DNA from: CAYZUC01 sp964481705
GTDB taxonomy: Bacteria; Bacillota; Clostridia; Lachnospirales; Lachnospiraceae
NCBI GenBank assembly: GCA_964481705.1
Contig: CAYZUC010000057.1
Span: 1 to 17,447, forward strand
Direction: 5' to 3'
DNA length: 17,447 bases
Made by a program: the position numbers and the translations under genes. The number at the start of each line of letters is the position of its first letter. Position 1 is the first letter of the stretch. The notes beneath the pieces are model-generated. The model worked only from the letters and a program-made list of their open reading frames with translations. It did no database searches and was not told where the DNA came from. Shown piece after piece: positions 6,636 through 14,372 of this stretch.

Positions 6636-8245
6636 GCAAGAAAAAAGTATCTCTGCAATTTAAAAATGAAATAGATAAAGTACGTTTCATTACATTACTG
6701 ATTTTCTTAGGCGTCATTACATTGCTCGCTTGGCAAAGTGATGATGCATATCATGGTTATGTAATGGCGAAGCATTTGGTTGAGGGAAATGGGTTTGTTT
6801 ACAATATTGGCGAACGTTCCTCGGCAAGCTCCTGTCCGTTATTTACTCTGGTAATAGCATTTTTTTATTTCTTTACCAGGGAGATGTTCTTTACCTCTAT
6901 TTTTGTATGTGTTGCTTTTTCAACGGGAGCGTATGCGCTTGTAGTCTATAAATTATGTAAGACAAAGGAACAGGTTTTCCTTGCTTTTGCAGCAATGGTC
7001 GGAAGTACTGCGTTCGTGACTTATACAACATCTGGTCTGGAAAATAGTATGCTATTCTTCTTGAGTGCATGGTTCTTAGTTCTTTATTATAAAAAGGACA
7101 AATTTTCCGGTAAGGAAATGCTGATTTTGGCGCTTGTCTTCTCCACGATTGCGCTTACAAGAATGGATGCTGTATTAATGTTTGTTCCGATGATTTGCTA
7201 CGTTTTTCTTGCTAAGAGAGAAAGGACGACTTTTATTGGAGCTGTTGGAATTGGACTTCTGGGACTTATGCCCTTTCTGTTATGGGAAGTTTTTTCCGTA
7301 TTTTATTTTGGTTTTCCTTTTCCCAACACAGCCTATGTAAAGCTGGGAACAGATATTGCATTAAGTGAGTATTTGAAAAGAGGGTTCTGGTATGCCATAT
7401 TTACAGCACTGAACGATATCATGGTCTTACTTGTACCTGCAGCTGTTGTAATATTTTCCGTAATTACGAAAAAAGCAAAGTATATTTATACGGCAGTAGG
7501 AGTTTTTCTTTACTTCCTTTATGTTATGTATATTGGTGGAGATTTTATGATGGGACGTCATTTTACCGTCTTATTGATGATTTCTATCTGCTGTTATACC
7601 TCCATGCAGAATCAGATTGCGGATAAAATAAGCCTGACTCGGAAGTTTCGCAGTATTTATACATGTATCGTAATGGGTGCTATTGTTTATTCACTTACGT
7701 TTGTGCCAGTGATTGGTTCTCAGTATTTATTTGGTCATAAGTACAGTTCTTCGATTTCCGATGAAAGAGAAGTATATTCTAAGACAACCGGACTATATAA
7801 TAATATAGTTGCATTGTTACAGACAGGAGACCTATGCATTGAGGACACTTGGAATTATCAGTCGACAGATGAGATTCGTGAGAATGAACAGATTGGTAAT
7901 ATTACTGAGAATAGCCCTGGAATTTTGGTTTATTACAATTCTGACCTTTACCTGAATGATACTTACGGGTTAGGAGACCCATTTTTATCAAAGCTTCCTG
8001 CAATTCCCGATCCAAATTGGCGTGTAGGTCATTTAAAAAGGGAGATACCGATTGGCTATCGTGAAAGTATTCAGCAGAATGAAAATTTGATTGAAAATGA
8101 AGATATTGCTGAGTACTATGATGTAATCCATTTGATTACGAGAGGGGATCTATTTTCCGGTGAAAGAATCCAGACAATCATAAATTGGAATCTTGGAAAA
8201 TATGATTATTTGATTGATCGTTATGAAGAATCAATAAGTAAGTAA
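6632..8245 (+). CDS. polytopic GT-C type membrane glycosyltransferase (AftB-like motif)
   Basis: A 537-aa membrane protein with about ten hydrophobic segments over the first 370 residues and a soluble C-terminal part. After the first helix it reads WQSDDAYHGYVMAKHLVEG and then NGFVYNIGERSS (residues 35-64). The paired Asp37/Asp38 followed by 'LVEGNGFVYN.GER' and a conserved Pro (SSCPLFTLVIA) closely resemble, from memory, the N-terminus of mycobacterial AftB-like arabinofuranosyltransferases and other lipid-phosphate-sugar-using GT-C enzymes, in which the first loop acid is catalytic. It probably uses a polyprenyl-phosphate sugar outside the membrane; the GT2 gene just upstream, coupled by ATGA with AGGAG at 6621-6625, is the natural donor synthase (inference). 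Sugar and acceptor unknown. Confidence 0.75.
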   Translation: MSKKKVSLQFKNEIDKVRFITLLIFLGVITLLAWQSDDAYHGYVMAKHLVEGNGFVYNIGERSSASSCPLFTLVIAFFYFFTREMFFTSIFVCVAFSTGAYALVVYKLCKTKEQVFLAFAAMVGSTAFVTYTTSGLENSMLFFLSAWFLVLYYKKDKFSGKEMLILALVFSTIALTRMDAVLMFVPMICYVFLAKRERTTFIGAVGIGLLGLMPFLLWEVFSVFYFGFPFPNTAYVKLGTDIALSEYLKRGFWYAIFTALNDIMVLLVPAAVVIFSVITKKAKYIYTAVGVFLYFLYVMYIGGDFMMGRHFTVLLMISICCYTSMQNQIADKISLTRKFRSIYTCIVMGAIVYSLTFVPVIGSQYLFGHKYSSSISDEREVYSKTTGLYNNIVALLQTGDLCIEDTWNYQSTDEIRENEQIGNITENSPGILVYYNSDLYLNDTYGLGDPFLSKLPAIPDPNWRVGHLKREIPIGYRESIQQNENLIENEDIAEYYDVIHLITRGDLFSGERIQTIINWNLGKYDYLIDRYEESISK

Positions 8246-8269
8246 AAAATAGTTGTAGGTGGATAGAGG

Positions 8270-9781
8270 ATGTTTATTCAAAAAAAAGCGTATGATGAGG
8301 ATAAAACGGGCTCGATAGGGAAATTTGTATTGCTTTTTCTTGTTGGACTTATTGTAGTTGTATACTTTGGTTTTGTGGCCTTTTTTTCGGGTCACTATTA
8401 TTTTCGTACCTATATTAATGAGATAAAGTGTGAAGGGAAATCCATTCATTCCATACATGATACTTTGATTGAGAAATCGAAATCATATGTGCTGAAGATA
8501 AACGGACGTGAGGGAATGTCGGACGAGATTACCTCTTCGGAAATAGAATTGGTTCCGGAATTTGGTGAAGAATTCAAAAGGGTGTTGAACTCTCAGAATC
8601 CATTCCTGTGGCCGATTTCGATTTTCCGTGACAGTCATTACGAGATTGACACAGTCGCTAATTACTCGGAGGACTTATTAAAGGACAAGATAAAAAGCTT
8701 GACTTTCTTTGACCACATGAATATTCGTGCACCAAAGGATGCGTATCTTGGAGACCCTGCTGCGACCGGGTATGAGATTGTACCAGAGTATCCCGGTACG
8801 ACCTTGAATAGAGAAATGACAGAGGAAAAGATTCGGGATGCAGTAGATGGTCTGGTATCAGATCTGGATCTTGATTCAGAGGGATGCTATCGTGAAGCAA
8901 AGATAAAAAGTGATGATAAAGAGCTGAAAGCTCTTTGTGATAACCTGAATCAATACGCGAAAACAGAAATCACATATGTGTTTGGAAATGATACAGAAGT
9001 AGTAAATGGTGACATTATTAAGGATTGGCTTGAGGTGGAGGGAACCAGCGTATCCATGAACGCAGAGGCAGTACGTGGCTATGTAAATGGTTTGTCTCGT
9101 AAATACGATACCTGGGGCATGAAAAGAGAATTCCAGACAACAAGTGATAACACTATTACATTGGCTCCCGGTGCGTATGGCTGGTGGATTGACCGCCCCA
9201 AGGAGACGGAGGAATTAATTGAAGCAATCAAAACAGGACAGAGTGGAATAAGAACTCCCGTATATCGTGCTATGGCCGCGCAATATGGAGACCCGGATTA
9301 CGGTGACAGCTACGTGGAGATTAATCTGACCAGACAACATCTGTGGGTATACAAGGATGGTGAGATAGTGGTGGAATCTGACTTTGTATCTGGTAATGTA
9401 AATAAGGGGAATGGCACACCAACCGGTATTTATGCGATTACGTATAAAGAGAGAGATGCAACACTGAAGGGTGAGAATTATAGTTCAGATGTAAGCTTTT
9501 GGATGCCATTTAACGGAAATGTAGGAATGCATGATGCGTCTTGGAGAGGATCCTTTGGAGAAGAAATCTATCTTACGAATGGCTCTCATGGCTGCATTAA
9601 TCTGCCAGTAGAAAAGGCGAAGGAAATCTATAATATTGTCGAGAAGAATGAAGCAGTTATTGTATATGGAGGAAAAGCGCCGACTCCGACGTTAACACCG
9701 GAACAACAATTAGCACTTCTGATTCAAGCCGGTGTATTAAATCCGGACGGTACACCCGCAGGAGATGGTACAGGACAATGA
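8270..9781 (+). CDS. L,D-transpeptidase with N-terminal anchor and peptidoglycan-binding-type region
   Basis: A 503-aa envelope enzyme that forms or edits 3-3 peptidoglycan cross-links or attaches proteins. A short cytoplasmic start is followed by one membrane anchor (about 19-40). A long middle region (about 60-340) looks like the PG_binding_4-type domain often fused to these enzymes. The YkuD catalytic domain spans about 347-470: YVEINLTRQHLWVYKDGE starts it, GTPTGIYAI follows, MHDASWR supplies the first conserved His, and GSHGCINLP contains His440 and the nucleophile Cys442. A Pro/Thr/Gly-rich tail ends the protein. AGGTGG at 8257-8262 precedes ATG 8270 by 7 nt, and 24 nt separate it from the upstream transferase, so it probably belongs to the same unit. 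The stop overlaps the HD gene start (ATGA). Confidence 0.93.
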   Translation: MFIQKKAYDEDKTGSIGKFVLLFLVGLIVVVYFGFVAFFSGHYYFRTYINEIKCEGKSIHSIHDTLIEKSKSYVLKINGREGMSDEITSSEIELVPEFGEEFKRVLNSQNPFLWPISIFRDSHYEIDTVANYSEDLLKDKIKSLTFFDHMNIRAPKDAYLGDPAATGYEIVPEYPGTTLNREMTEEKIRDAVDGLVSDLDLDSEGCYREAKIKSDDKELKALCDNLNQYAKTEITYVFGNDTEVVNGDIIKDWLEVEGTSVSMNAEAVRGYVNGLSRKYDTWGMKREFQTTSDNTITLAPGAYGWWIDRPKETEELIEAIKTGQSGIRTPVYRAMAAQYGDPDYGDSYVEINLTRQHLWVYKDGEIVVESDFVSGNVNKGNGTPTGIYAITYKERDATLKGENYSSDVSFWMPFNGNVGMHDASWRGSFGEEIYLTNGSHGCINLPVEKAKEIYNIVEKNEAVIVYGGKAPTPTLTPEQQLALLIQAGVLNPDGTPAGDGTGQ

Positions 9782-10314
9782 AACAAAAGAACCTTAATCC
9801 AAAGATAAAAGAATACGGGAAAGATGTACTGAAGTCAGATTCCTTTCGGAGCATGAAGGAATTTAAACAGCATGGAGATGTCAGTGTGCTGTCACATAGC
9901 CTTCGTGTAGCGGAAAGAAGTTTGAAGTTTTCGAATGCCTTACAGAAGCTGCATATTGAGCTTGATGAAAAGGCAATTGTACGTGGTGCATTGCTCCATG
10001 ATTACTTTTTATATGATTGGCACGAGAAAAATGTGTACCACAGACTTCATGGCTTTACACACGCAAGAACTGCGTTGCGAAATGCAGAGCGGGAGTATAG
10101 CTTAACGCCGATGGAAAGAGAAATCATTGTAAAGCATATGTTTCCGTTGAATATTAAGCCTCCTACATGTAAGGAAGCATGGATCGTGAATTTGGCAGAT
10201 ACCTATTGCTCTACAGGAGAGACTCTCTTAGGAAGAAAACCACACGAGGTACGACGAGAGAGAATTATTCGTAAATCACAGAAAAGAAGAGAGAGAATGC
10301 ATAAAAAGGGATAG
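9778..10314 (+). CDS. HD-domain metal-dependent phosphohydrolase
   Basis: A 178-aa HD-superfamily protein. The metal-binding set is visible: His40 in VLSHSLRVAERS, His74-Asp75 in ALLHDYFLYDWH, further histidines at 91 and 95 (LHGFTHA) and 120 (VKHMFP), and Asp141 in NLADTYCSTGE. Enzymes of this group hydrolyse phosphate esters of nucleotides or related molecules; substrate cannot be told from sequence. The C-terminal 25 residues are strongly basic (about ten Arg/Lys), which could contact nucleic acid or simply be a tail. The start ATG 9778 overlaps the L,D-transpeptidase stop, with GGAG at 9761-9764. The next gene begins 7 nt downstream. Confidence 0.85.
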   Translation: MKQKNLNPKIKEYGKDVLKSDSFRSMKEFKQHGDVSVLSHSLRVAERSLKFSNALQKLHIELDEKAIVRGALLHDYFLYDWHEKNVYHRLHGFTHARTALRNAEREYSLTPMEREIIVKHMFPLNIKPPTCKEAWIVNLADTYCSTGETLLGRKPHEVRRERIIRKSQKRRERMHKKG

Positions 10315-10321
10315 GAAGAAC

Positions 10322-11755
10322 ATGGGCAGACTGAGTGATCGTTTAAATGAATATGCGAAATCAGATGTTTACCCGTTTCATATGCCCGGACATAAAAGGA
10401 ATATGAAAGGCTTTTGTTTTGAGGAAGCCTTTTCACAGGATATTACGGAGATAGAAGGATTTGATAATCTCCATGACGCACAGGATGTGATACTCTCTGT
10501 CGAGCAGTCGGCAGCAGAATTGTATGGTTCTGAGGAAACGCATCTTCTTGTGAACGGAAGTACGGTAGGAATTCTTTGCGCGGTGGCGGGATGTGTATCA
10601 AAAGGAGGCACTCTGCTGCTTGCCAGAAACAGCCACAAGGCTGTCTATAATGCCCTCTATTTAAATGAATTGAAGGGCATTTTTGTTTATCCGGAAATAT
10701 TGGAACCCTATGGTATTGCTGGAAGTATTTCGCCCAAAGACGTCAAAGAGAGTCTGGATCAGCATCCAGAAACACAAGCTGTATTTATTACATCACCAAC
10801 CTATGATGGAGTAATATCTAATATCCAAGAGATAGCTGAGGTCTCGCATCAGAAGGGTGTGCCTCTTATCGTGGATGAAGCACACGGCGCACATTTGGGA
10901 TTCTACAAGCCATATCAGACGCAATATCATATGGAAAGTGCTATACGTGCTGGTGCAGATATTGTGATTCAGAGCCTTCATAAGACCTTGCCTTCTTTTA
11001 CACAAACTTCTTTGATACATATAAATGGAACATTGGTAAATCGGGAGAAAATAAGGAATTACCTTCGTATCTATCAAAGCAGCAGTCCATCTTATGTATT
11101 TATGGCCGGCATGGATCAGTGCTTTGATCTCATTCGGGATAGTGGGGAGAGACGTTTTTCCACTCTTGCGTCGAATCTCGAGGGCTTTAATCAGAAGGTA
11201 TTAAAATGTCAACATATCAACGTTATTATGCCTAACCAGCTAATGCAGGCAGGAGCGTATGGAGCAGATCCTGGAAAGCTTCTGATCTCGGCAAGGAATT
11301 GCGATTGTAACGGAAAACAGCTTTATGATACATTACGAGAGAAGTACCATATTCAGATGGAGATGGCAGCAGGTGATTATTGCTTGGGGATTGCGACCAT
11401 TATGGATACTGAAGAGGGATTTCGACGATTGGCTGACGCGTTGAACGATATGGATGACCATTTGGCAGGACGAAATCTTAAATGTGGGATGTTTCATTTT
11501 GAAAAAGCAGATAAGGTGATGGAGATTGCAGAGGCGGTGTCCATGGACGAAAGCAGGAAGGAGACGATACTCTTAAAGGACAGTGCAAATAGGATGGCAT
11601 GCGATTATGTCTATGTATATCCTCCGGGGATACCAATGATAGCTCCGGGTGAAAGAATCAGTGAATCCATCGTTCATTCCGTGGGGGAAATGAACCAAAT
11701 GGGTCTGAATATAGCAGGGTTACGAGAAGGAAAAATTACAGTAGGGAGGAAGTAA
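10322..11755 (+). CDS. Orn/Lys/Arg decarboxylase-family PLP enzyme (YaaO type)
   Basis: A 477-aa fold-type I PLP enzyme. VYPFHMPGHKRN (17-28) is the hallmark start of this family. LLVNGSTVGIL (75-85) and ARNSHKAVYNAL (101-112) line the cofactor phosphate, VDEAHGAH (184-191) holds the Asp that contacts the pyridine nitrogen (Asp185), and SLHKTLPSFTQ (218-228) holds Lys221, the Schiff-base lysine. Length matches the short Gram-positive form, which lacks the N-terminal wing domain of the inducible enterobacterial enzymes. In Bacillus the homologue yaaO precedes tmk-yaaQ-yaaR-holB-yaaT, and the same neighbourhood is seen here with glpK inserted. It probably decarboxylates a basic amino acid for polyamine synthesis, but substrate is not readable. 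ATG 10322 follows AGGAAG. Confidence 0.88.
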   Translation: MGRLSDRLNEYAKSDVYPFHMPGHKRNMKGFCFEEAFSQDITEIEGFDNLHDAQDVILSVEQSAAELYGSEETHLLVNGSTVGILCAVAGCVSKGGTLLLARNSHKAVYNALYLNELKGIFVYPEILEPYGIAGSISPKDVKESLDQHPETQAVFITSPTYDGVISNIQEIAEVSHQKGVPLIVDEAHGAHLGFYKPYQTQYHMESAIRAGADIVIQSLHKTLPSFTQTSLIHINGTLVNREKIRNYLRIYQSSSPSYVFMAGMDQCFDLIRDSGERRFSTLASNLEGFNQKVLKCQHINVIMPNQLMQAGAYGADPGKLLISARNCDCNGKQLYDTLREKYHIQMEMAAGDYCLGIATIMDTEEGFRRLADALNDMDDHLAGRNLKCGMFHFEKADKVMEIAEAVSMDESRKETILLKDSANRMACDYVYVYPPGIPMIAPGERISESIVHSVGEMNQMGLNIAGLREGKITVGRK

Positions 11756-11760
11756 AGTCG

Positions 11761-13257
11761 ATGAGAGAATATGTAATGGCATTAGATCAGGGTACCACAA
11801 GCTCCAGATGTATTATTTTTGACAAACAAGGCAATATGGTAAGTTCCGCGCAGAAGGAGTTTCCGCAGTACTATCCGAATCCGGGATGGGTTGAACACAA
11901 TCCGATGGAGATTTGGTCTTCACAGCTTTCTGTAGCGGCAGAGGCTATGGGAAAAATAGGTGTTACGGCACATAATATTGCGACGATTGGAATTACCAAC
12001 CAAAGAGAGACAACAATTGTATGGAATAAGAAGACGGGTATTCCTATTTACAATGCAATCTGCTGGCAATGTAGAAGAACGTCCGATATGATAGATGAAT
12101 TAAAGCAAAAAGGGATGGAAGATGCGATTCGGGAAAAGACAGGCTTGATTCCGGATGCCTATTTTTCCGGAACAAAGCTAAAATGGATTCTCGATCATGT
12201 TCCGAATGCAAGAAAGCAGGCAGAAGCAGGCGAATTACTGTTTGGAACCGTAGATTCCTGGCTGATTTGGAACCTGACAAAGGGAAGTGAGCATGTTACG
12301 GATTATACAAATGCGTCCAGAACCATGCTTTTTGATATTCATAAATTACAATGGGATGAGGAAATATGCAAGGAATTAGATATTCCTATGATTATGCTGC
12401 CGGAAGTAAAGCCCTCCAGTATGATTTATGGTGTAACCGATGAGAGTGTTATTGGTGGTGCTATTATTATTTCGGGAATTGCCGGAGATCAGCAGGCAGC
12501 TTTGTTTGGTCAATGTTGCTTTGAAGCCGGTGAAGTGAAGAATACGTATGGAACCGGTTGCTTTTTATTGATGAATACCGGTAAAGAAGCGATTCGTTCC
12601 AAGAATGGATTAATCACCACGATAGCTGCAAGCTTCGAGGGCGAAGTGCAATACGCACTAGAAGGAAGTGTTTTTGTGGCAGGAGCTGCTTTACAATGGC
12701 TTCGTGATGAGCTGCGTATGTTGAAAAGCGCTCCTCAGTCCGAAGAATACGCAGAACACGTATCGGATACAAACGGAATGTATGTGGTCCCTGCATTTAC
12801 GGGATTGGGAGCACCTTACTGGGATCAGTATGCAAGAGGATGTATTGTTGGTCTTACCAGAGGCTGCAATAAAGAACACTTTATCCGTGCAACTCTGGAA
12901 TCTCTTGCTTATCAGACAACCGATGTGCTACGTGCGATGGAAAAGGACTCCGGTATTAATTTAAAAGGTCTGAAGGTAGATGGCGGAGCCTGTGCAAATA
13001 ACTTTCTCATGCAATTTCAGGCGGATATTCTTGATACTATGGTATTACGCCCGGAATGTATCGAGACGACTGCATTGGGAGCAGCATATCTGGCAGGAAT
13101 AGCAGTGGGATATTGGGAGAATCAAGAGGATATTAAGTCCAATTGGGCCTTATCCAGAACCTTCATGCCAGAAATGGAAGGCAAGTACCGTGAGAAGCTG
13201 TTGAAGGGCTGGAACAAAGCAGTCAAATGTGCTTTCAATTGGGCAGCTGAGGATTAA
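11761..13257 (+). CDS. glpK: glycerol kinase
   Basis: A 498-aa protein, full length for GlpK, converting glycerol to sn-glycerol-3-phosphate with ATP in the cytoplasm. Signatures: MALDQGTTSSRCIIFD (6-21), GITNQRETTIVWN with the RE pair that contacts glycerol, WQCRRT, GTVDSWLIWNLT, DYTNASRTMLFD, GIAGDQQAALFGQ with the catalytic Asp, NTYGTGCFLLMNTG and FTGLGAPYWDQYARG. The segment before GIAGDQQ reads TDESVIGGAIIIS and lacks the histidine (in YHFYG) that HPr phosphorylates in enterococcal GlpK, so that activation route is probably absent. No glpF, glpD or glpO is nearby. GGGAGG at 11744-11749, inside the decarboxylase gene end, serves ATG 11761. G3P could feed phospholipid or glycerol-phosphate polymer synthesis, but that is inference. 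Confidence 0.97.
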   Translation: MREYVMALDQGTTSSRCIIFDKQGNMVSSAQKEFPQYYPNPGWVEHNPMEIWSSQLSVAAEAMGKIGVTAHNIATIGITNQRETTIVWNKKTGIPIYNAICWQCRRTSDMIDELKQKGMEDAIREKTGLIPDAYFSGTKLKWILDHVPNARKQAEAGELLFGTVDSWLIWNLTKGSEHVTDYTNASRTMLFDIHKLQWDEEICKELDIPMIMLPEVKPSSMIYGVTDESVIGGAIIISGIAGDQQAALFGQCCFEAGEVKNTYGTGCFLLMNTGKEAIRSKNGLITTIAASFEGEVQYALEGSVFVAGAALQWLRDELRMLKSAPQSEEYAEHVSDTNGMYVVPAFTGLGAPYWDQYARGCIVGLTRGCNKEHFIRATLESLAYQTTDVLRAMEKDSGINLKGLKVDGGACANNFLMQFQADILDTMVLRPECIETTALGAAYLAGIAVGYWENQEDIKSNWALSRTFMPEMEGKYREKLLKGWNKAVKCAFNWAAED

Positions 13258-13270
13258 CAAGGAGAATTAG

Positions 13271-13858
13271 ATGAACAAGATATTCTGTATCATGGGGAAA
13301 AGCTCCTGTGGAAAAGATACGATATATAAAGAACTATTGAAGGATTCCAATTTGGGTTTAAGCAAGCTGGTTCCCTATACAACACGCCCGATTCGAGCAG
13401 GAGAAAAGGATGGACAGGAATATTTTTTCCTGAGTGAGGAGAGGTATGAGGAAATCAAGAGCGCAGGCAAAATTATCGAAGAACGTGCTTATCATACCGT
13501 ACACGGTCTGTGGAGATATCTGACAGTTAATGACGAACAACTGCAGAATACACAGCGAAACTATCTGGTGATAGGTACTCTGGAATCGTATCTTTCTACG
13601 AAGGATTACTTTGGAGAGGAACGAGTGATTCCGATTCTGGTTGATTTGGAAGATGGAGAAAGACTCACGAGAGCCTTAAACCGTGAAAAAAAACAAAAAG
13701 AACCCAAATACCAAGAGCTTTGCAGGCGCTTTCTGGCCGATTCTGAGGATTTTTCTGAGGAGCATATTGGGGAAGCCGGAATAGAGATGCGATTTGAGAA
13801 CAAAAACCTGTCAACCTGTATTGGGGAAATATCGAAATATATACAAATGAATCAGTGA
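13271..13858 (+). CDS. divergent guanylate kinase-like nucleotide kinase
   Basis: A 195-aa P-loop protein with guanylate-kinase order. MGKSSCGKDT (8-17) is the phosphate loop; Lys15 is present and the usual Ser after it is Asp, followed by Thr. LVPYTTRPIRAGEKDGQEYFFLSEERYEEI (33-62) matches the GMP-binding start (TTR-P-R-GE-DG-Y-F). The next canonical element, GN-YGT, is missing; HTVHGLWRY stands at 75-83. LVDLEDGERLTRALNRE provides lid arginines. It takes the place that tmk has beside yaaR-holB in Bacillus. Similar GKSSxGKDT proteins are common in Clostridia and are labelled guanylate kinase, but with the altered loop substrate is uncertain; a housekeeping gmk probably exists elsewhere (inference). 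AAGGAG (13259-13264) precedes ATG 13271 by 6 nt. Confidence 0.8.
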   Translation: MNKIFCIMGKSSCGKDTIYKELLKDSNLGLSKLVPYTTRPIRAGEKDGQEYFFLSEERYEEIKSAGKIIEERAYHTVHGLWRYLTVNDEQLQNTQRNYLVIGTLESYLSTKDYFGEERVIPILVDLEDGERLTRALNREKKQKEPKYQELCRRFLADSEDFSEEHIGEAGIEMRFENKNLSTCIGEISKYIQMNQ

Positions 13859-13862
13859 ATTG

Positions 13863-13871
13863 TGTTATAAT
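13863..13871 (+). promoter_or_regulatory. extended -10 promoter for yaaR-holB-ricT-trmN6
   Basis: TGTTATAAT is a perfect TG-N-TATAAT extended -10, located 5 nt after the kinase gene stop in one of the few gaps of this block. At 17-nt spacing the -35 region (ACAAAT, 13843-13848) is poor, as is common for extended -10 promoters. Transcription would start near 13878, about 40 nt upstream of yaaR. Confidence 0.6.
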
Positions 13872-13906
13872 ATATTTGGGGAACTTCGTAATTGATGCTT
13901 TGAAAT

Positions 13907-13910
13907 GGAG
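13907..13910 (+). promoter_or_regulatory. ribosome binding site deciding the yaaR start
   Basis: GGAG lies 6 nt before ATG 13917. The upstream in-frame ATG 13905 overlaps this site and has no good site of its own, so 13917 is preferred. Confidence 0.6.
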
Positions 13911-13916
13911 ACGACG

Positions 13917-14357
13917 ATGGATATTAAGGTCAACCAGACACCAAAAGTAACTCCAACAGAACAAACACAACCGGTTTCAACAGGTGACGATAGCTTCAAA
14001 TTTGCTTTAATTAGTCATATTGAGGAGCAGGAGCTACAGGCACGGCTTGGTATGCTGATGGAGGAGATTACACAGCAGGGGAACCGACTCACCAAACGTA
14101 TGGATGTACGTGATATGAAGAAGTATCGTTCATTAATTAAAGAATTCTTGAACGAAGTGCTTTCACGCTCTCATGAATTTTCCAGAGAGAATTTTCTGGA
14201 CCGTAAGGGCAGACATAGAGTTTATGGTATTATCAAACTTGTAGATAAAAATCTGGATGCGCTCGCAGAGGCACTGGTAAAAGATGAGAAGGATCATATT
14301 TCTATCTTGAATATGGTGGGAGAGATACGAGGATTACTATTGGATATTTTCACATAG
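13917..14357 (+). CDS. yaaR: YaaR family (DUF327) protein
   Basis: A 146-aa soluble, mainly helical protein from ATG 13917. The N-terminal 25 residues are polar and Thr/Gln/Pro-rich, probably disordered. The core shows the family pattern RMDVRDMKKYRSLIKEFLNEV (61-81) and the FLDRKGRH (93-100) plus YGIIKLVDKNLDALAEAL (103-120) segments. The molecular function is not established. Its position before holB and ricT is the same as in Bacillus subtilis (yaaR-holB-yaaT), which supports the assignment. It is first behind the extended -10 promoter at 13863 and is followed 15 nt later by holB. Confidence 0.85.
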   Translation: MDIKVNQTPKVTPTEQTQPVSTGDDSFKFALISHIEEQELQARLGMLMEEITQQGNRLTKRMDVRDMKKYRSLIKEFLNEVLSRSHEFSRENFLDRKGRHRVYGIIKLVDKNLDALAEALVKDEKDHISILNMVGEIRGLLLDIFT

Positions 14358-14372
14358 GGGGGTGAGGATGTT

